A stretch of 64,000 bases of DNA from Brevibacterium renqingii (GCF_017808105.1 NZ_JADBHF010000004.1:186001-250000), one strand, 5' to 3'; shown: positions 16,611-26,468, counted from the first letter of the stretch. Translations and numbers: made by a program. Notes: a model not told the origin generated them from the letters alone.

Positions 16611-18407
16611 TCAGAACTTCGGAACGTCGGAGATAAGCGCGCGGGTGTACTCGTGCGAAGGGTTCTCGAGCACCTGCGCCGTGGGCCCGTAGTCGACGAT
16701 CTTGCCCTTGTTGAGCACCGCGAGGTTGTCGGCGATGTGCCGCGACAGCGCGATGTTGTGTGTGACGAACAGCATCGCCAGCTGCCGCTCGGCCCGCAGG
16801 GTCCGCAGCAGCGCCACGATCGAGGCCTGCACACTGACGTCGAGGGCCGAGGTGATCTCGTCGCAGACCATCACCGAAGGCGCATTGACCAGGGCGCGGG
16901 CGATCGCGGCCCTCTGCCGCTCGCCTCCGGACAGGTCGCCGGGGCGCCGGTGGTAGAACGACCGACCCAGACGCACCGAATCGAGCGCCTCCTCGACGGC
17001 GGCCTTGCGACTGGCGGCCGTGCCGTCACCGCTCATCTCCAGCGGCACGGTCAGCGACTGCCCGATCGACCGGCGCGGGTTGAGTGAGGAGAACGGCGAT
17101 TGGAACACATACTGGATGCCCACCCGCTGCTCGTTCGTCCGCTTCCTGGTCGAGCGCGCCAGCTCCGTCCCGCGCAGCCGCACCGAGCCCGTGTAGTCGT
17201 CGTTGAGTCCGGCGACACACTGCGACAGGGTCGTCTTGCCCGAGCCGGATTCGCCGAGCAGCATCGTGCACTCCCCCGGCTCCAGGACGAGATTGATGCC
17301 GTCGAGGATCTGCGCCTTCCCGTAGGCGAGCGCAATGTCCTTGACCTCGAGCAGCGGAGCATCCGCCGAGGCGGCTCCCCCACCCGCGGCCCCCGCCGAG
17401 GCGGCCGCGGCCCCGGACTCGGCGGTCGAGTCCTCATCCGCGGAGTCCTGCCCCGCAGCCGAGCCGTTCGCTCCGGTGGAGACGAGGATGTGCGTCTTGT
17501 CATCGTCCTCGGGCGCCGTCTTCGCCTCGGCGGCACCGTCGCCGATGGTTTTGCGGCCATCGAGGTCGGGCACCGCGGCCATGAGCATCTTCGTGTACTC
17601 GTGTTCCGGATGGTCGAGCACCGCATCGACAGGGCCTTCCTCGACGAGGTCGCCGCGCAGCATCACGGCCACCCGGTCGGAGATGTCCTTGATCACCGCG
17701 AGGTCGTGGGTGATGTAGAGGCCGGCGACGTTGTTGGCCACTGTCATCTGCCGGATCGTGTCGAGCACGACCGACTGGGTGGACACGTCCAGGCCGGTGG
17801 TCGGTTCGTCGAGGATGAGCACGTCGGGATACATGGCGAACGCCATGGCGATGCCGATGCGCTGCTGCTGGCCGCCGGAGAGCTGGTGCGGCCACCGCTT
17901 CTGGTAGTCCTTGTCCCCGGGCAGGCCGACGTCGACGAGCACCTCGGCGACCCGCTCTGTCCGTTCGGCCTCGGAGGAACCGAACTGGTGGATGTCGAGG
18001 ACCTCGCGGATCTGCTCGCCCACGCGCATGGCGGGGTTGAGCGACAGGGCCGGGTCCTGCGGGATATAGGCGATCCGCGACCCGCGCAGGGCGCGCACGG
18101 CCGCCTCGTCGAGTTCGACGACCTCGACGGCGGTGGCATCCCCGCGCGGCCACAGGCTCACGGACCCGGATTCGAACTTCAGACCATCGCGGAAGTGGGC
18201 CATGCAGGCCAGCCCCGCCGTGGTCTTGCCCGATCCCGATTCGCCGACGAGGCCGAGGATCTCTCCGCGGGCGAGAGTGAAGTCGATGCCGTGGAGGATC
18301 TCATCGCCGGCGTTGGTGACGACCTTGAGGTCGGTCACGCGCAGGACGATCTTCTCGTTCGGTTCGTTCGCGGCATCGTGGCGAACGGTCTCTGTCTTCG
18401 GGCTCAT
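16611..18407 (-). CDS. Double ATPase of a peptide-type ABC importer (DppD-DppF fusion)
   Basis: A 598-residue protein with two complete ABC ATPase domains, powering uptake of peptides or nickel-like ligands. First domain: GESGSGKTT near residue 57, LSGGQQQR near 177, LDEPTTGLD near 200. Second domain: GESGSGKTT near 385, LSGGERQR near 487, CDEITSALD near 507. They are joined by an Ala/Ser/Asp-rich linker (about 290-350). Each domain carries the oligopeptide-type extension before the linker or end. The start at 18407 overlaps the permease stop (ATGA) with GGAGG 4 bases ahead. Last gene of the operon. Single-chain DppDF proteins are known in actinobacteria. Confidence 0.9.
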   Translation of the reverse strand: MSPKTETVRHDAANEPNEKIVLRVTDLKVVTNAGDEILHGIDFTLARGEILGLVGESGSGKTTAGLACMAHFRDGLKFESGSVSLWPRGDATAVEVVELDEAAVRALRGSRIAYIPQDPALSLNPAMRVGEQIREVLDIHQFGSSEAERTERVAEVLVDVGLPGDKDYQKRWPHQLSGGQQQRIGIAMAFAMYPDVLILDEPTTGLDVSTQSVVLDTIRQMTVANNVAGLYITHDLAVIKDISDRVAVMLRGDLVEEGPVDAVLDHPEHEYTKMLMAAVPDLDGRKTIGDGAAEAKTAPEDDDKTHILVSTGANGSAAGQDSADEDSTAESGAAAASAGAAGGGAASADAPLLEVKDIALAYGKAQILDGINLVLEPGECTMLLGESGSGKTTLSQCVAGLNDDYTGSVRLRGTELARSTRKRTNEQRVGIQYVFQSPFSSLNPRRSIGQSLTVPLEMSGDGTAASRKAAVEEALDSVRLGRSFYHRRPGDLSGGERQRAAIARALVNAPSVMVCDEITSALDVSVQASIVALLRTLRAERQLAMLFVTHNIALSRHIADNLAVLNKGKIVDYGPTAQVLENPSHEYTRALISDVPKF

Positions 18408-19324
18408 CATGCCTCCACTGAAGTCGATGCGGTGGCTCGGGCGAAGGAGTCCGCGAGCAGGTTGGTCCCGATGGTCAGCAGCGCGATCGCGATGACCGGC
18501 AACAGCACACCCCAGGGTTGGATGCTCAGGGCGATCCGGTTCTCGTTGATCATCAGACCCCAGTCGGCAGCCGGCGGCTGCAGGCCGAGTCCGAGGAACG
18601 ACAGGGAGGCGATGTAGCCGATCGAGTAGGTCAGGCGCAGCCCGGCCTCGACGCTCAGCGGTCCGGTGATGTTGGGCAGCAGCTCGCGCAGGAGCATCTT
18701 CCACCGGGGCATCGCGTACATCTCCGCAGCCTTGATGTAGTCCTCGGTGATCACGCCCAGGGTCGCCGACCTGGCCACACGGGCGATGCGCGGGGCGTGG
18801 GTGAGGCCGATGACGGTCACGAGCACCCAACCCTGCGGGCCGAGGACTGTGATCGCCAGCAGCGCGAACACGAGCTGCGGGATGGCGAGGATGACGTCGT
18901 TGAGGCGCATGATGATCGCATCGAAGCGACCGCCGATGTAGGCGGCGAGCATGCCGATGAGGGCACCGACGACCATGCCGAGCACGGTCGCGAGCACCGC
19001 GTAGACGATGAGGGTCAGCCCGCCGGCGATGAACCGGGAGAGCACATCGCGGCCGAGGTTGTCGGAGCCGAAGAGCCCGTAGGGGCTGAAGGGCTTCGCG
19101 ACGAACTCGGTGGCAGTGTTCCCCGTCGCCCAGGGCAGCAGCAGCGGCCCGCACAGAGCGAGAGCGACCACGACGATGGTGATGGTCAGACCGATCTTGC
19201 CCTGCTTCTGGGCCAGCACCCTCTTATAGAAGGGCACATAGGTGGTCAGGGATTCCTTGGGCACCTCGGCGGCGTCGGTGGCGCCGGCCTTGAGGTCGCC
19301 CAGGCTGTTGGCATCGGTGCTCAT
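18407..19324 (-). CDS. ABC importer permease, DppC type
   Basis: Membrane permease of 305 residues for the peptide/nickel ABC family. After a cytoplasmic lead of about 40 residues comes a first helix (GLTITIVVVALALCGPLLLPW), the segment YGLFGSDNLGRDVLSRFI characteristic of the DppC group (FGTDxxGRD), then five helices with the coupling block EDYIKAAEMYAMPRWKMLLRELLPN (about 190-215), which contains the EAA-loop contact with the ATPase. It overlaps both neighbours by 1 to 4 bases and pairs with the DppB-type permease upstream. Confidence 0.9.
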   Translation of the reverse strand: MSTDANSLGDLKAGATDAAEVPKESLTTYVPFYKRVLAQKQGKIGLTITIVVVALALCGPLLLPWATGNTATEFVAKPFSPYGLFGSDNLGRDVLSRFIAGGLTLIVYAVLATVLGMVVGALIGMLAAYIGGRFDAIIMRLNDVILAIPQLVFALLAITVLGPQGWVLVTVIGLTHAPRIARVARSATLGVITEDYIKAAEMYAMPRWKMLLRELLPNITGPLSVEAGLRLTYSIGYIASLSFLGLGLQPPAADWGLMINENRIALSIQPWGVLLPVIAIALLTIGTNLLADSFARATASTSVEA

Positions 19325-20274
19325 GCTGCGCTCCTCAGTTTCGGATTGGTGAGGATGCCGACGACATCGGCCGCCAGGTTCACCACGACGTAGACGGCGG
19401 CGACGAGCATGGAGATCGCCTGGACGACCTGCACGTCACGATAGGTCACCGCGTCGATGAGTGCTTGGCCGAGTCCCGGGTAGCGGAAGAGGAACTCGAC
19501 GACGACCACACCGCCGGCCAGCCAGGCCAGCTGGATCGCCACGACCTGCGCGACCGGGCCGAGTGCGTGGGGCACGGCATGGCGCATGATCACTCGCTTC
19601 TCGGGCACGCCCTTGAGGCGGGCCATCTCGACGAAACCGGAGTCGAGGACCTCGATCATCGTCGCTCGCATCATCCGCACGATGTAGGGGGTGACGACGA
19701 GGACGAGAGTCAGAGTCGGCAGGATCAGCTGTTGGGGTCTGTTCCATACCGGCTCGCCCGGCGGGGCCAGGGTCACGGCGGGCAGGATCTGGAACACCGA
19801 GGTGGCGAAGATCGCGATGAGGCCGATGCCGATGACGAACTCGGGCATCGCCGCGAGCACGAGGCTGATGCCGGTCATCGCCTGGTCGCGCCGACCGCTG
19901 CGGTGCAGGGCCTGGTACACGCCGAGGCCGATGCCCAGGGGCACGGAGATGACCGCGGCCACGCCCATGAGGATGAAGGAGGCGCCGATGCGCTCCCCCA
20001 GCAGTTCGGCCACGGATCCACCGCTGGCCGAGGAGGTTCCGAAGTCGCCGACGAAGAGTCCGCCGAGCCAGGTCAGGTACCGCAGCCAGGCCGGCTTGTC
20101 GAGGCCGAGCTGTTCGTTCAGCGCGGCGATGCGTTCCGGGGTGGCCTGTTGGCCGAGGATGGCTCTGGCCGCGTCGCCGGGCAGCAGCAGGGTGGCGCCG
20201 AAGACGAGCAGCGAGACTGCGATGAGGATGAAGGCGGAGAAGATCAGCCTGCGTACGATGACTTTTCCGAACAT
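19321..20274 (-). CDS. ABC importer permease, DppB type
   Basis: Membrane permease of 317 residues. It begins with the DppB-type helix (RRLIFSAFILIAVSLLVFGATLLLPGDAA), followed by the periplasmic part with LGLDKPAWLRYLTWLGGLFVGDFG, a family signature at about 55-80. Five more helices follow, with the EAA-type loop near 225-250 (DSGFVEMARLKGVPEKRVIMRHAVPHA). Together with the following DppC-type subunit it forms the translocation pore. Four-base overlap with the next gene and one base from the binding-protein gene show tight operon structure. Confidence 0.9.
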   Translation of the reverse strand: MFGKVIVRRLIFSAFILIAVSLLVFGATLLLPGDAARAILGQQATPERIAALNEQLGLDKPAWLRYLTWLGGLFVGDFGTSSASGGSVAELLGERIGASFILMGVAAVISVPLGIGLGVYQALHRSGRRDQAMTGISLVLAAMPEFVIGIGLIAIFATSVFQILPAVTLAPPGEPVWNRPQQLILPTLTLVLVVTPYIVRMMRATMIEVLDSGFVEMARLKGVPEKRVIMRHAVPHALGPVAQVVAIQLAWLAGGVVVVEFLFRYPGLGQALIDAVTYRDVQVVQAISMLVAAVYVVVNLAADVVGILTNPKLRSAA

Positions 20275-20275
20275 G

Positions 20276-21823
20276 TCACACCTTTCCGATCCACACGCGG
20301 TCGAACCGCCAACCGCTCAGGGGTCGTCCCGTCGAGTTGGGGACGAGACCGCCGACGTATTTCTGGAAGGCGTCGACCTGGTTGGCGAAGCCCCAGACGA
20401 TGTAGCCGCCTCGGTCGTAGAGGATCTTCTGCAGTTCGTGCTCCATGTCGCGGCGCTCGCCGGGATCGGGGATGGCACGGGCTTTGTCGAAGATCTTGTT
20501 GAATTCCGGGTCGTCCCAGTGGGTTTCGTTGAATGGGGACTCGCTCAGTGCACAGGAGATCACCTGCGGCATGAAGTCGCGGGTGTACCAGAAGTCCTGA
20601 GCGAAGTCCCATTGCAGGTACCCGTCGCCGAAGAACGTCGTCGCGTCCACCTTGCGGATCTTGACCGTGATTCCGGCATCGGCGGCCTGCTGGGCGAAGA
20701 CCTGCGCGGATTCGACGGCGCCGGACTGGATGGGGGCGGTGACGAGTTCGACTTCGAGCCCGTCGGGGTAGCCCGCCTCGGCGAGGAGCTTCTTGGCTTT
20801 GTCGATGTCCTGTTTGCGCTGCGGGAAGTCCGGGTAGTTCTCGCTCAGGGGCCCGAACATGTCGTTGCCGACGGTGCCGAACCCGGACAGGACCTGTTCG
20901 ATCATCTGCTCGCGGTCGACGACGAGTCGGAAGGCCTGGCGGACCTTGACGTCGTCGAAGGGCTTCTTGTCCACGCGCATGGTGAACGGCAACCACATAC
21001 CGGTCTCGGAGTTGAGGATGTTCATGCGCTCGTCGGCGTCGATGACCTCGACCAGAGACAGCGGGATGCCGGCGATGGCGTCGACCTGAGTCGACAGCAG
21101 AGCGTTGATGAGCGCATCGTCGTCGTTGAAGTTCAGCACCTCGACCTCGTCGAGGTACATCTTGTCGTAGTCGAAGTAGTGCTCATTGGGCACGAGCACC
21201 GTCGACTGTGCGGGGGTGAAGGATTTGAGTTTGAACGGTCCGGAGCACACCGGGTTCTCCGGATCGTAGCCGACCGGCACGATGGCCGCGGTGTATTCGG
21301 CCACGGCGTCGTTGAACAGGCCGTTGGGTTCGGTCAGCCGGAATTCGACGGTGCGCTCGCCGGTGGCGACGACCTTGTCGAGCATGGTGAAGTTCGCCGC
21401 TGCGGTCTTCGGGTCATCGGGGTCGGTGATGCGCTCGAAGGTGAAGATCACGTCCTCGGGCGTGATCGGCTTGCCGTTGGAGAACTTGATGCCCTTCTTC
21501 AGGGTGCAGGTCCACACCGTGGAGTCGCCGTTGGCTTCGAAGGACTCGGCCAGCAGCGGCACGACCTGGGAGTCGTCGTCCCAGCCGTAGAGGGCGTTGT
21601 AGAGGTTGACGGCGCGGCAGACGTCGCCGTTGTTGACGGGGATATGGGCGTCGACGGTGTCGGCGGAGTTGCCGCCGGTCACGCCCACTCGCAGGGTCCC
21701 GCCCTTGACGGGGTCGCCGGCGTCGATGGCGCCGACGGTTCCTCCCCCGCAGGCGCTGAGGCCGGCGAGCGCGGTCACGGTCAGCCCGGCTCCCAGCGCT
21801 TGTCTTCGGTTCGGTGTGTTCAT
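20276..21823 (-). CDS. Peptide-type ABC substrate-binding lipoprotein (family 5)
   Basis: Extracytoplasmic solute-binding protein of 515 residues. The N-terminus has NRRQALGAG, a possible twin-arginine signal, and a lipobox LSAC near residue 25, so it should be a lipoprotein. Mature-part blocks typical of SBP family 5 include WTCTLKKGIKFSNGKPITPEDVIFTFERI (about 113-141) and VRQAFRLVVDREQMIEQVLSG (about 290-310). The ligand may be a peptide, opine or glycosidic compound. The regulator gene lies 11 bases upstream and the permeases immediately follow. Confidence 0.9.
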   Translation of the reverse strand: MNTPNRRQALGAGLTVTALAGLSACGGGTVGAIDAGDPVKGGTLRVGVTGGNSADTVDAHIPVNNGDVCRAVNLYNALYGWDDDSQVVPLLAESFEANGDSTVWTCTLKKGIKFSNGKPITPEDVIFTFERITDPDDPKTAAANFTMLDKVVATGERTVEFRLTEPNGLFNDAVAEYTAAIVPVGYDPENPVCSGPFKLKSFTPAQSTVLVPNEHYFDYDKMYLDEVEVLNFNDDDALINALLSTQVDAIAGIPLSLVEVIDADERMNILNSETGMWLPFTMRVDKKPFDDVKVRQAFRLVVDREQMIEQVLSGFGTVGNDMFGPLSENYPDFPQRKQDIDKAKKLLAEAGYPDGLEVELVTAPIQSGAVESAQVFAQQAADAGITVKIRKVDATTFFGDGYLQWDFAQDFWYTRDFMPQVISCALSESPFNETHWDDPEFNKIFDKARAIPDPGERRDMEHELQKILYDRGGYIVWGFANQVDAFQKYVGGLVPNSTGRPLSGWRFDRVWIGKV

Positions 21824-21834
21824 GTGCCTTCTTC

Positions 21835-22848
21835 CTACTGCGTCAGTTCGGGACAGCCCGGTGCGGTGCCCCGTCCTTTCGTCTGGGTTGGGAGGTCATC
21901 GGTGAGGATGTGGGCGTTCAGGTAGTTCTCGAGCATGCACAGGGCTTCCTCGTCGGTCAGCGGCATCTGCTCGGTGCTGCGGGCCACGCCGAGGCCGTCG
22001 ATGAAGATCGACAGGGCTTTGACGATGAGTGCGGTGTCGCCGGTGCGGATCGTGCCTTCGCGTTGTCCGGCGAGGACGACCCCGGTCATCATCTCCAGCC
22101 ATTCGCCGTAGACGCCGGCGAGGTTGGCCCGCGCGTCTGCGTCGGTGGACGCCCGCGCCCAGCTCTGGATCCAGATCGACCACACGCGCCGGATGCGCAC
22201 ATCGACGCCGGCGTGCATGCGGGCGAAGCGGCGCAGCACGGAGACCGGGTCGGAGGGTTCGTTGAGATCACGGGTGCGGCCGATGACCTCGAGCGAGTAG
22301 CGCAGGGCCGCCTGCAGCAGCTGGTTCTTCGTCCGGAAGTGGTAGTTCACCGCCGAGGCGGTCAGTCCGCTCGCGCGGGCGACGTCCTCGGTGCGGACCT
22401 TGTCGATGCCGCGGTCGGCGTAGAGCTCCCACGCGGCGGCGATGATCTTCGCCCGGTTGCGGGTCCCCTTCGACATCCACGGCTCTTCGACCACCGGGGC
22501 ATCCGGCGCCTCGGTCTCGTCCGAAACCGACGCCGAGCTCAGGGCTTCCGTTGCTTCCCCGGCCTCTTCCGGTCGAGCTTCGGAGACCATATGTCGCCGA
22601 GGCGGCCGTGTCCTTCGTCCGGTCGTGAGCCAATCGGTGGTGACGTCGGTGAGTTCCGCGATGCCTGAAATCTCCTCGACTCGGAACTTCCGCGTGCCGG
22701 CCAGCGATTTCGAGAGTTTGCTGGCGTCGAGGCCGATGTGGCGGGCGACTTCGCTGTGGTTGATCCCGGCGCTTTTGATGGCGCTGCGGACACGGCCCAC
22801 CAGGCTCTTCTGTGTGCTGTGCGCACTCTCATTCGTCGTGACCACCAC
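21835..22848 (-). CDS. XRE-TetR fused transcriptional regulator
   Basis: A 337-residue protein with two DNA-binding parts. Residues 10-65 are an XRE/HipB-like helix-turn-helix (HSEVARHIGLDASKLSKSL, with VEEISGIAELTDVTTDWL after it). A low-complexity linker (about 70-120) follows, then a TetR-type HTH (TRNRAKIIAAAWELYADRG and TASAVNYHFRTKNQLLQAA, about 125-180) and a C-terminal ligand domain. The start is set at GTG 22848; another GTG follows at 22845, and no clear ribosome site is seen. As first gene of the ABC operon it probably controls that operon and itself. The XRE-TetR combination is unusual. Confidence 0.82.
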   Translation of the reverse strand: MVVTTNESAHSTQKSLVGRVRSAIKSAGINHSEVARHIGLDASKLSKSLAGTRKFRVEEISGIAELTDVTTDWLTTGRRTRPPRRHMVSEARPEEAGEATEALSSASVSDETEAPDAPVVEEPWMSKGTRNRAKIIAAAWELYADRGIDKVRTEDVARASGLTASAVNYHFRTKNQLLQAALRYSLEVIGRTRDLNEPSDPVSVLRRFARMHAGVDVRIRRVWSIWIQSWARASTDADARANLAGVYGEWLEMMTGVVLAGQREGTIRTGDTALIVKALSIFIDGLGVARSTEQMPLTDEEALCMLENYLNAHILTDDLPTQTKGRGTAPGCPELTQ

Positions 22849-23098
22849 TACAGTGTGCCGAGAAGTTGCGATTTTGGCAAGACTTACAGGGGCTTTTGGT
22901 AGTTGTTTGTTATACGGCGCCTCACAGCCGAGGGTCTCTGCTCGATTTGGCGGGCATCCATTTGAGGCCCCTCGGCAAGTTGATGGGTCTTCTTCAGTAC
23001 GAAACGATAGAGTCACATCCAACATGCCTTGGCGGAATCCCCACTTATTACCCGCCCGGCCTCTGAATTCCGGTAAAACGCAAGGAGGCGTTGCCAGA

Positions 23099-24763
23099 TT
23101 GTGGTATTCACCGACGTCAGTGCGTTCGTTCCTGGCGGACAGGATGACCCCCGAACGCAAGGCCTGGTTCTCCAGAACACGGCACGGTGAGCAAAAGTGG
23201 CAGAGGTCGATCGCCCGCCGCGGACGAGCGTTGCCCCGATCAGGCTTGCCCTCAGTGTTAAGCTCCTATGATGCTCGTGAAGAGCAAAGTCAGGCCCTTG
23301 CAGCCGTGCGCACAGTGTTGGCCGACGCCGGTATCGAATTCGTGGAACTGCCTCGATTGAGCCACTTTCGTCCGACGCTCGTGGTCGACGAAAAGAACAC
23401 TGAGGCTGTACTGACCGCTCTGCTGACGTGGCTGCGCGCGCGGACCGACTGGAACGAATCTGAAGCCCGCGAGAACTGGACGATCCGATACCGCAACGTC
23501 CGGGGTACGAAGCTGAGTCTCAGAACAGTCCGGAATAGGCCCGATAAAGTCGGCAGCGTCACATGTCTCCGACGACGTCACGCCGCTAACGGCAGGGAAT
23601 TGACCACCCCGGAGCAGACGCTCACGGTGGAAATGTGGAAGAAGACAGGGGATGACACCCCTCGCACCGATGGTGCTTACCATCTTCCAGGGACGCTGCT
23701 CCGACGGCAGACAGATCACACACTCACGGTCGATTACATCGAGCCGACTGTCTGGCACGATGCTTTGCGCAACGGCAATCGGCTCCGCTTGCCCGCCCCA
23801 CATCTTCGCGTATTACATGAACCGGTCGACATCGTCTATACCTGGGTCGACGGCTCCGACCCCTCGTGGCGACGACGAATGAGCGCCACCCGAGACAGTC
23901 TCGATCTGAGAACCACAGAACCGAGTTCGATCGCCGAGTCGCGGTTCACCTCACGTGATGAGCTGAGATATTCTCTGCGCTCTCTCGAGTACTACGCTTC
24001 GTGGGCGCGTCACGTCTTCATCGTCACCGACAGTCAAGTTCCCTCGTGGTTGGACACTGACCATCCGAAGCTCACCGTGATCGACCACCGGGATATCTTC
24101 TCTGATCCGAGCATTCTCCCGGTCTTCAACTCGCACGCCATCGAATCCCAGCTTCACCACATCCCCGGGCTGGCGGACCATTACCTGTACCTCAACGACG
24201 ACTGCTTCTTTCTCCGCCCCACCGACCCTGAGCTGTTCTTCACCGCCAACGGGCTGACCAAACATTTCCCCTCGATTGTGCCCATCGACATCGGGGGCTG
24301 GACTCCGCGAGATCTGCCCATCATCTCGGCGGCAAAACAAGGACGAGACCACGTTCTCGAAAAGTACGGCAACACGGTCACTCACCGCTTCAAACACACT
24401 CCGCACCCTCAGCTGCGTCCGGTTCTTGAGGCGATGGAGTCCGAAGAGCCTGAGCTGTTCGCCAACGTCGCGGCGGCACCATTCCGGTCTCCTGAAGATG
24501 TGTCGATCGCATCGTCTCTTCACCACTTCGACGCGTTTGCCCGGGGACTGTCAATCGAAGGACGAATCGGATACCAGTTCGTCGATCTCAGCGAACCTGA
24601 CCTCGAGCTTCGCCTGCTCAGAGTCGCACGACGCACCGATCTCGATGTCTTCTGTCTCAATGAGACCACTTTGTGCACCGGATCACGTGAGACCATTGAC
24701 CGAGTCGTAGGCCAATTCATGAATGCACGTTTCCCGTCTCCCTCCACCTTCGAATTGCAGTAG
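23099..24763 (+). CDS. Stealth-family sugar-phosphate transferase (first copy)
   Basis: Predicted exopolysaccharide phosphotransferase of 554 residues. Stealth conserved regions are in order: CR1 DIVYTWVDGSDPSW near residue 244; CR2 from TSRDELRYSLRSLEYYA to VPSWLDTDHPKLTVIDH (about 283-330); CR3 HHIPGLADHYLYLNDDCFF near 355-375; and a CR4-like end with FCLNETT. Stealth enzymes link sugar-1-phosphates into phosphodiester polymers such as capsules. The first 240 residues are a separate domain I do not recognise. TTG at 23099 is preferred because AAGGAGG lies 10 bases ahead; ATG at 23144 is an alternative. It is followed 14 bases later by a paralogue. Confidence 0.85.
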   Translation: MWYSPTSVRSFLADRMTPERKAWFSRTRHGEQKWQRSIARRGRALPRSGLPSVLSSYDAREEQSQALAAVRTVLADAGIEFVELPRLSHFRPTLVVDEKNTEAVLTALLTWLRARTDWNESEARENWTIRYRNVRGTKLSLRTVRNRPDKVGSVTCLRRRHAANGRELTTPEQTLTVEMWKKTGDDTPRTDGAYHLPGTLLRRQTDHTLTVDYIEPTVWHDALRNGNRLRLPAPHLRVLHEPVDIVYTWVDGSDPSWRRRMSATRDSLDLRTTEPSSIAESRFTSRDELRYSLRSLEYYASWARHVFIVTDSQVPSWLDTDHPKLTVIDHRDIFSDPSILPVFNSHAIESQLHHIPGLADHYLYLNDDCFFLRPTDPELFFTANGLTKHFPSIVPIDIGGWTPRDLPIISAAKQGRDHVLEKYGNTVTHRFKHTPHPQLRPVLEAMESEEPELFANVAAAPFRSPEDVSIASSLHHFDAFARGLSIEGRIGYQFVDLSEPDLELRLLRVARRTDLDVFCLNETTLCTGSRETIDRVVGQFMNARFPSPSTFELQ

Positions 24764-24777
24764 ACGAAAGGACCAAC

Positions 24778-26451
24778 ATGGATCGACGATTGATCACCAA
24801 AGCGGCAGGGGTCACGAAACCGTTGGTTATCGGAGTTGCCGGCGAGAAACGCTACCTCAAGCTTCGCCGATTTGGATTGAAACGTCTGCGGTCCTTCAAT
24901 CGCCAGAGGCAAGCTGCAGAACGTCTCAAGTCAGAGAAACTCGGCTTCACGCTCAACCGAGAAGTCACTCGGCACGGCGGATTACTCACCGAACTCGTCG
25001 ATGAGATGACGCCGGCGGCCGCAGCCAAGGCGAACTTCGACTTCACTGTGGAAGCACTCGACGCAGGCGAAGTCAGATGGTGGCTGGTCGAAGACTATGC
25101 TGGCCATGGCTATCGCATTGGCGTCCATGTCGAGGACAAGCCCCGAGTGACGGCTGCCCTAGTGAGAACAAACCTGGTGAGACCGATCTATGCCAGGTCA
25201 GGCCGTGCAAGAACTGTCGCCCTCTCGTCGGTCACTGATTTCGCATTTGACCCCGCCACGACCGTCATCACAGTGACTGCACCGAAGAAGATTCGGGACT
25301 CCAACTGGTCGTTCGGGTTCAGATTCGGGTGTTCGATCGAGCTCTGGACGACCACGGCGACGGAATCACGTGTCGTGATCGAGGCTCCCACCGAGAACCG
25401 TGCCGCGAAGCTGATGTCAGAAGCGGAGTTCGACTTGGTCCCTTCGGCAACAGCAGCGGGCCGAGGATGTCTGATTCCTGCGGTCCTGAAAGCAACGATG
25501 CTCGAGGACATCACTTTCCCGATAGATGCCGTCTATACCTGGGTCGACGGCGCAGATCCGCGGTGGATAGCATCGAAACGACAACTCGAGGCACACTTGA
25601 CCGGCCGTGAATATCATCCGGAAGCCAACCACGACGCTCGGTTCGAGTCCAAAGACGAATTGAAGTTCTCACTTCGCTCGTTGGAATACTTTGCTCCGTG
25701 GTTCAACAAGATCTACATCGTCACCGCGGGCCAGGTACCTTCATGGCTGGACATAGATCATCCGCAAATCGTCATGGTCAACCATGATGACATCTACGAT
25801 GATCCGGCACATCTTCCGACATTCAACAGCAATTCGATAATTTCCAGGCTGCACCACATCCCCGGATTGAGTGAGCACTTCATTTATCTGAACGACGATG
25901 TGATGTTCGGCAAACCAGTGCGCCCGCAGGACTTCTTTCTGCCCAACGGTACGGTCAAGGTCTTTCCATCTCGCAACCATCGTCCGTTCGGCGCTCCGAC
26001 GGCGGAGGACGGACCACATTTCAACCTTACGCGGAACATCCGCCAATTGCTGCGCGAAGAGTTCGGGGTGACGGTTACCAGGGCTGTCAAACACACGCCG
26101 TACGCAATGCTCAAGAGCGTGCATTTCGAAATGGAGGAGAAGTTCCGCAGCGTCTACGAGCGCACATGGGCCAGCCGGTTCCGGCACCATGACGATATCG
26201 TCGCCGACCAACTGTTCCACTACTACTCACAAATAGTCGGAAAATCTGTCGCCACCTCGATCACGTACCGCTATATCAATATACGCGACGACAACTATCG
26301 CTGGGTCCTGCGAGAGACGCTTCGCCAGCGCAATCGCTCAACTCTGTGTCTCAATGATGCTCCAACCGAGGACGTTGAGCCTCTCAGCGACGAAGAGGTC
26401 ATGGAGTTCCTCAACGCTTACTTCCCAGTCACCAGCAGCTTTGAAGTTTGA
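24778..26451 (+). CDS. Stealth-family sugar-phosphate transferase (second copy)
   Basis: A 557-residue paralogue of the gene just upstream. CR1 DAVYTWVDGADPRW begins near residue 250. CR2 includes SKDELKFSLRSLEYFAPW and the block around VPSWLDIDHPQIVMVNH. CR3 is HHIPGLSEHFIYLNDDVMFG, and the CR4-type end has LCLNDAPTEDVEPL. The N-terminal 245 residues again form an unassigned module, clearly diverged from that of the first copy. AAGGA is 5 bases before the ATG. The two copies likely transfer different sugar phosphates, or act one after another on the wall polymer. The gene converges with the polyol-phosphotransferase gene downstream. Confidence 0.86.
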   Translation: MDRRLITKAAGVTKPLVIGVAGEKRYLKLRRFGLKRLRSFNRQRQAAERLKSEKLGFTLNREVTRHGGLLTELVDEMTPAAAAKANFDFTVEALDAGEVRWWLVEDYAGHGYRIGVHVEDKPRVTAALVRTNLVRPIYARSGRARTVALSSVTDFAFDPATTVITVTAPKKIRDSNWSFGFRFGCSIELWTTTATESRVVIEAPTENRAAKLMSEAEFDLVPSATAAGRGCLIPAVLKATMLEDITFPIDAVYTWVDGADPRWIASKRQLEAHLTGREYHPEANHDARFESKDELKFSLRSLEYFAPWFNKIYIVTAGQVPSWLDIDHPQIVMVNHDDIYDDPAHLPTFNSNSIISRLHHIPGLSEHFIYLNDDVMFGKPVRPQDFFLPNGTVKVFPSRNHRPFGAPTAEDGPHFNLTRNIRQLLREEFGVTVTRAVKHTPYAMLKSVHFEMEEKFRSVYERTWASRFRHHDDIVADQLFHYYSQIVGKSVATSITYRYINIRDDNYRWVLRETLRQRNRSTLCLNDAPTEDVEPLSDEEVMEFLNAYFPVTSSFEV

Positions 26452-26468
26452 ACAAAAACCAGATCGAT

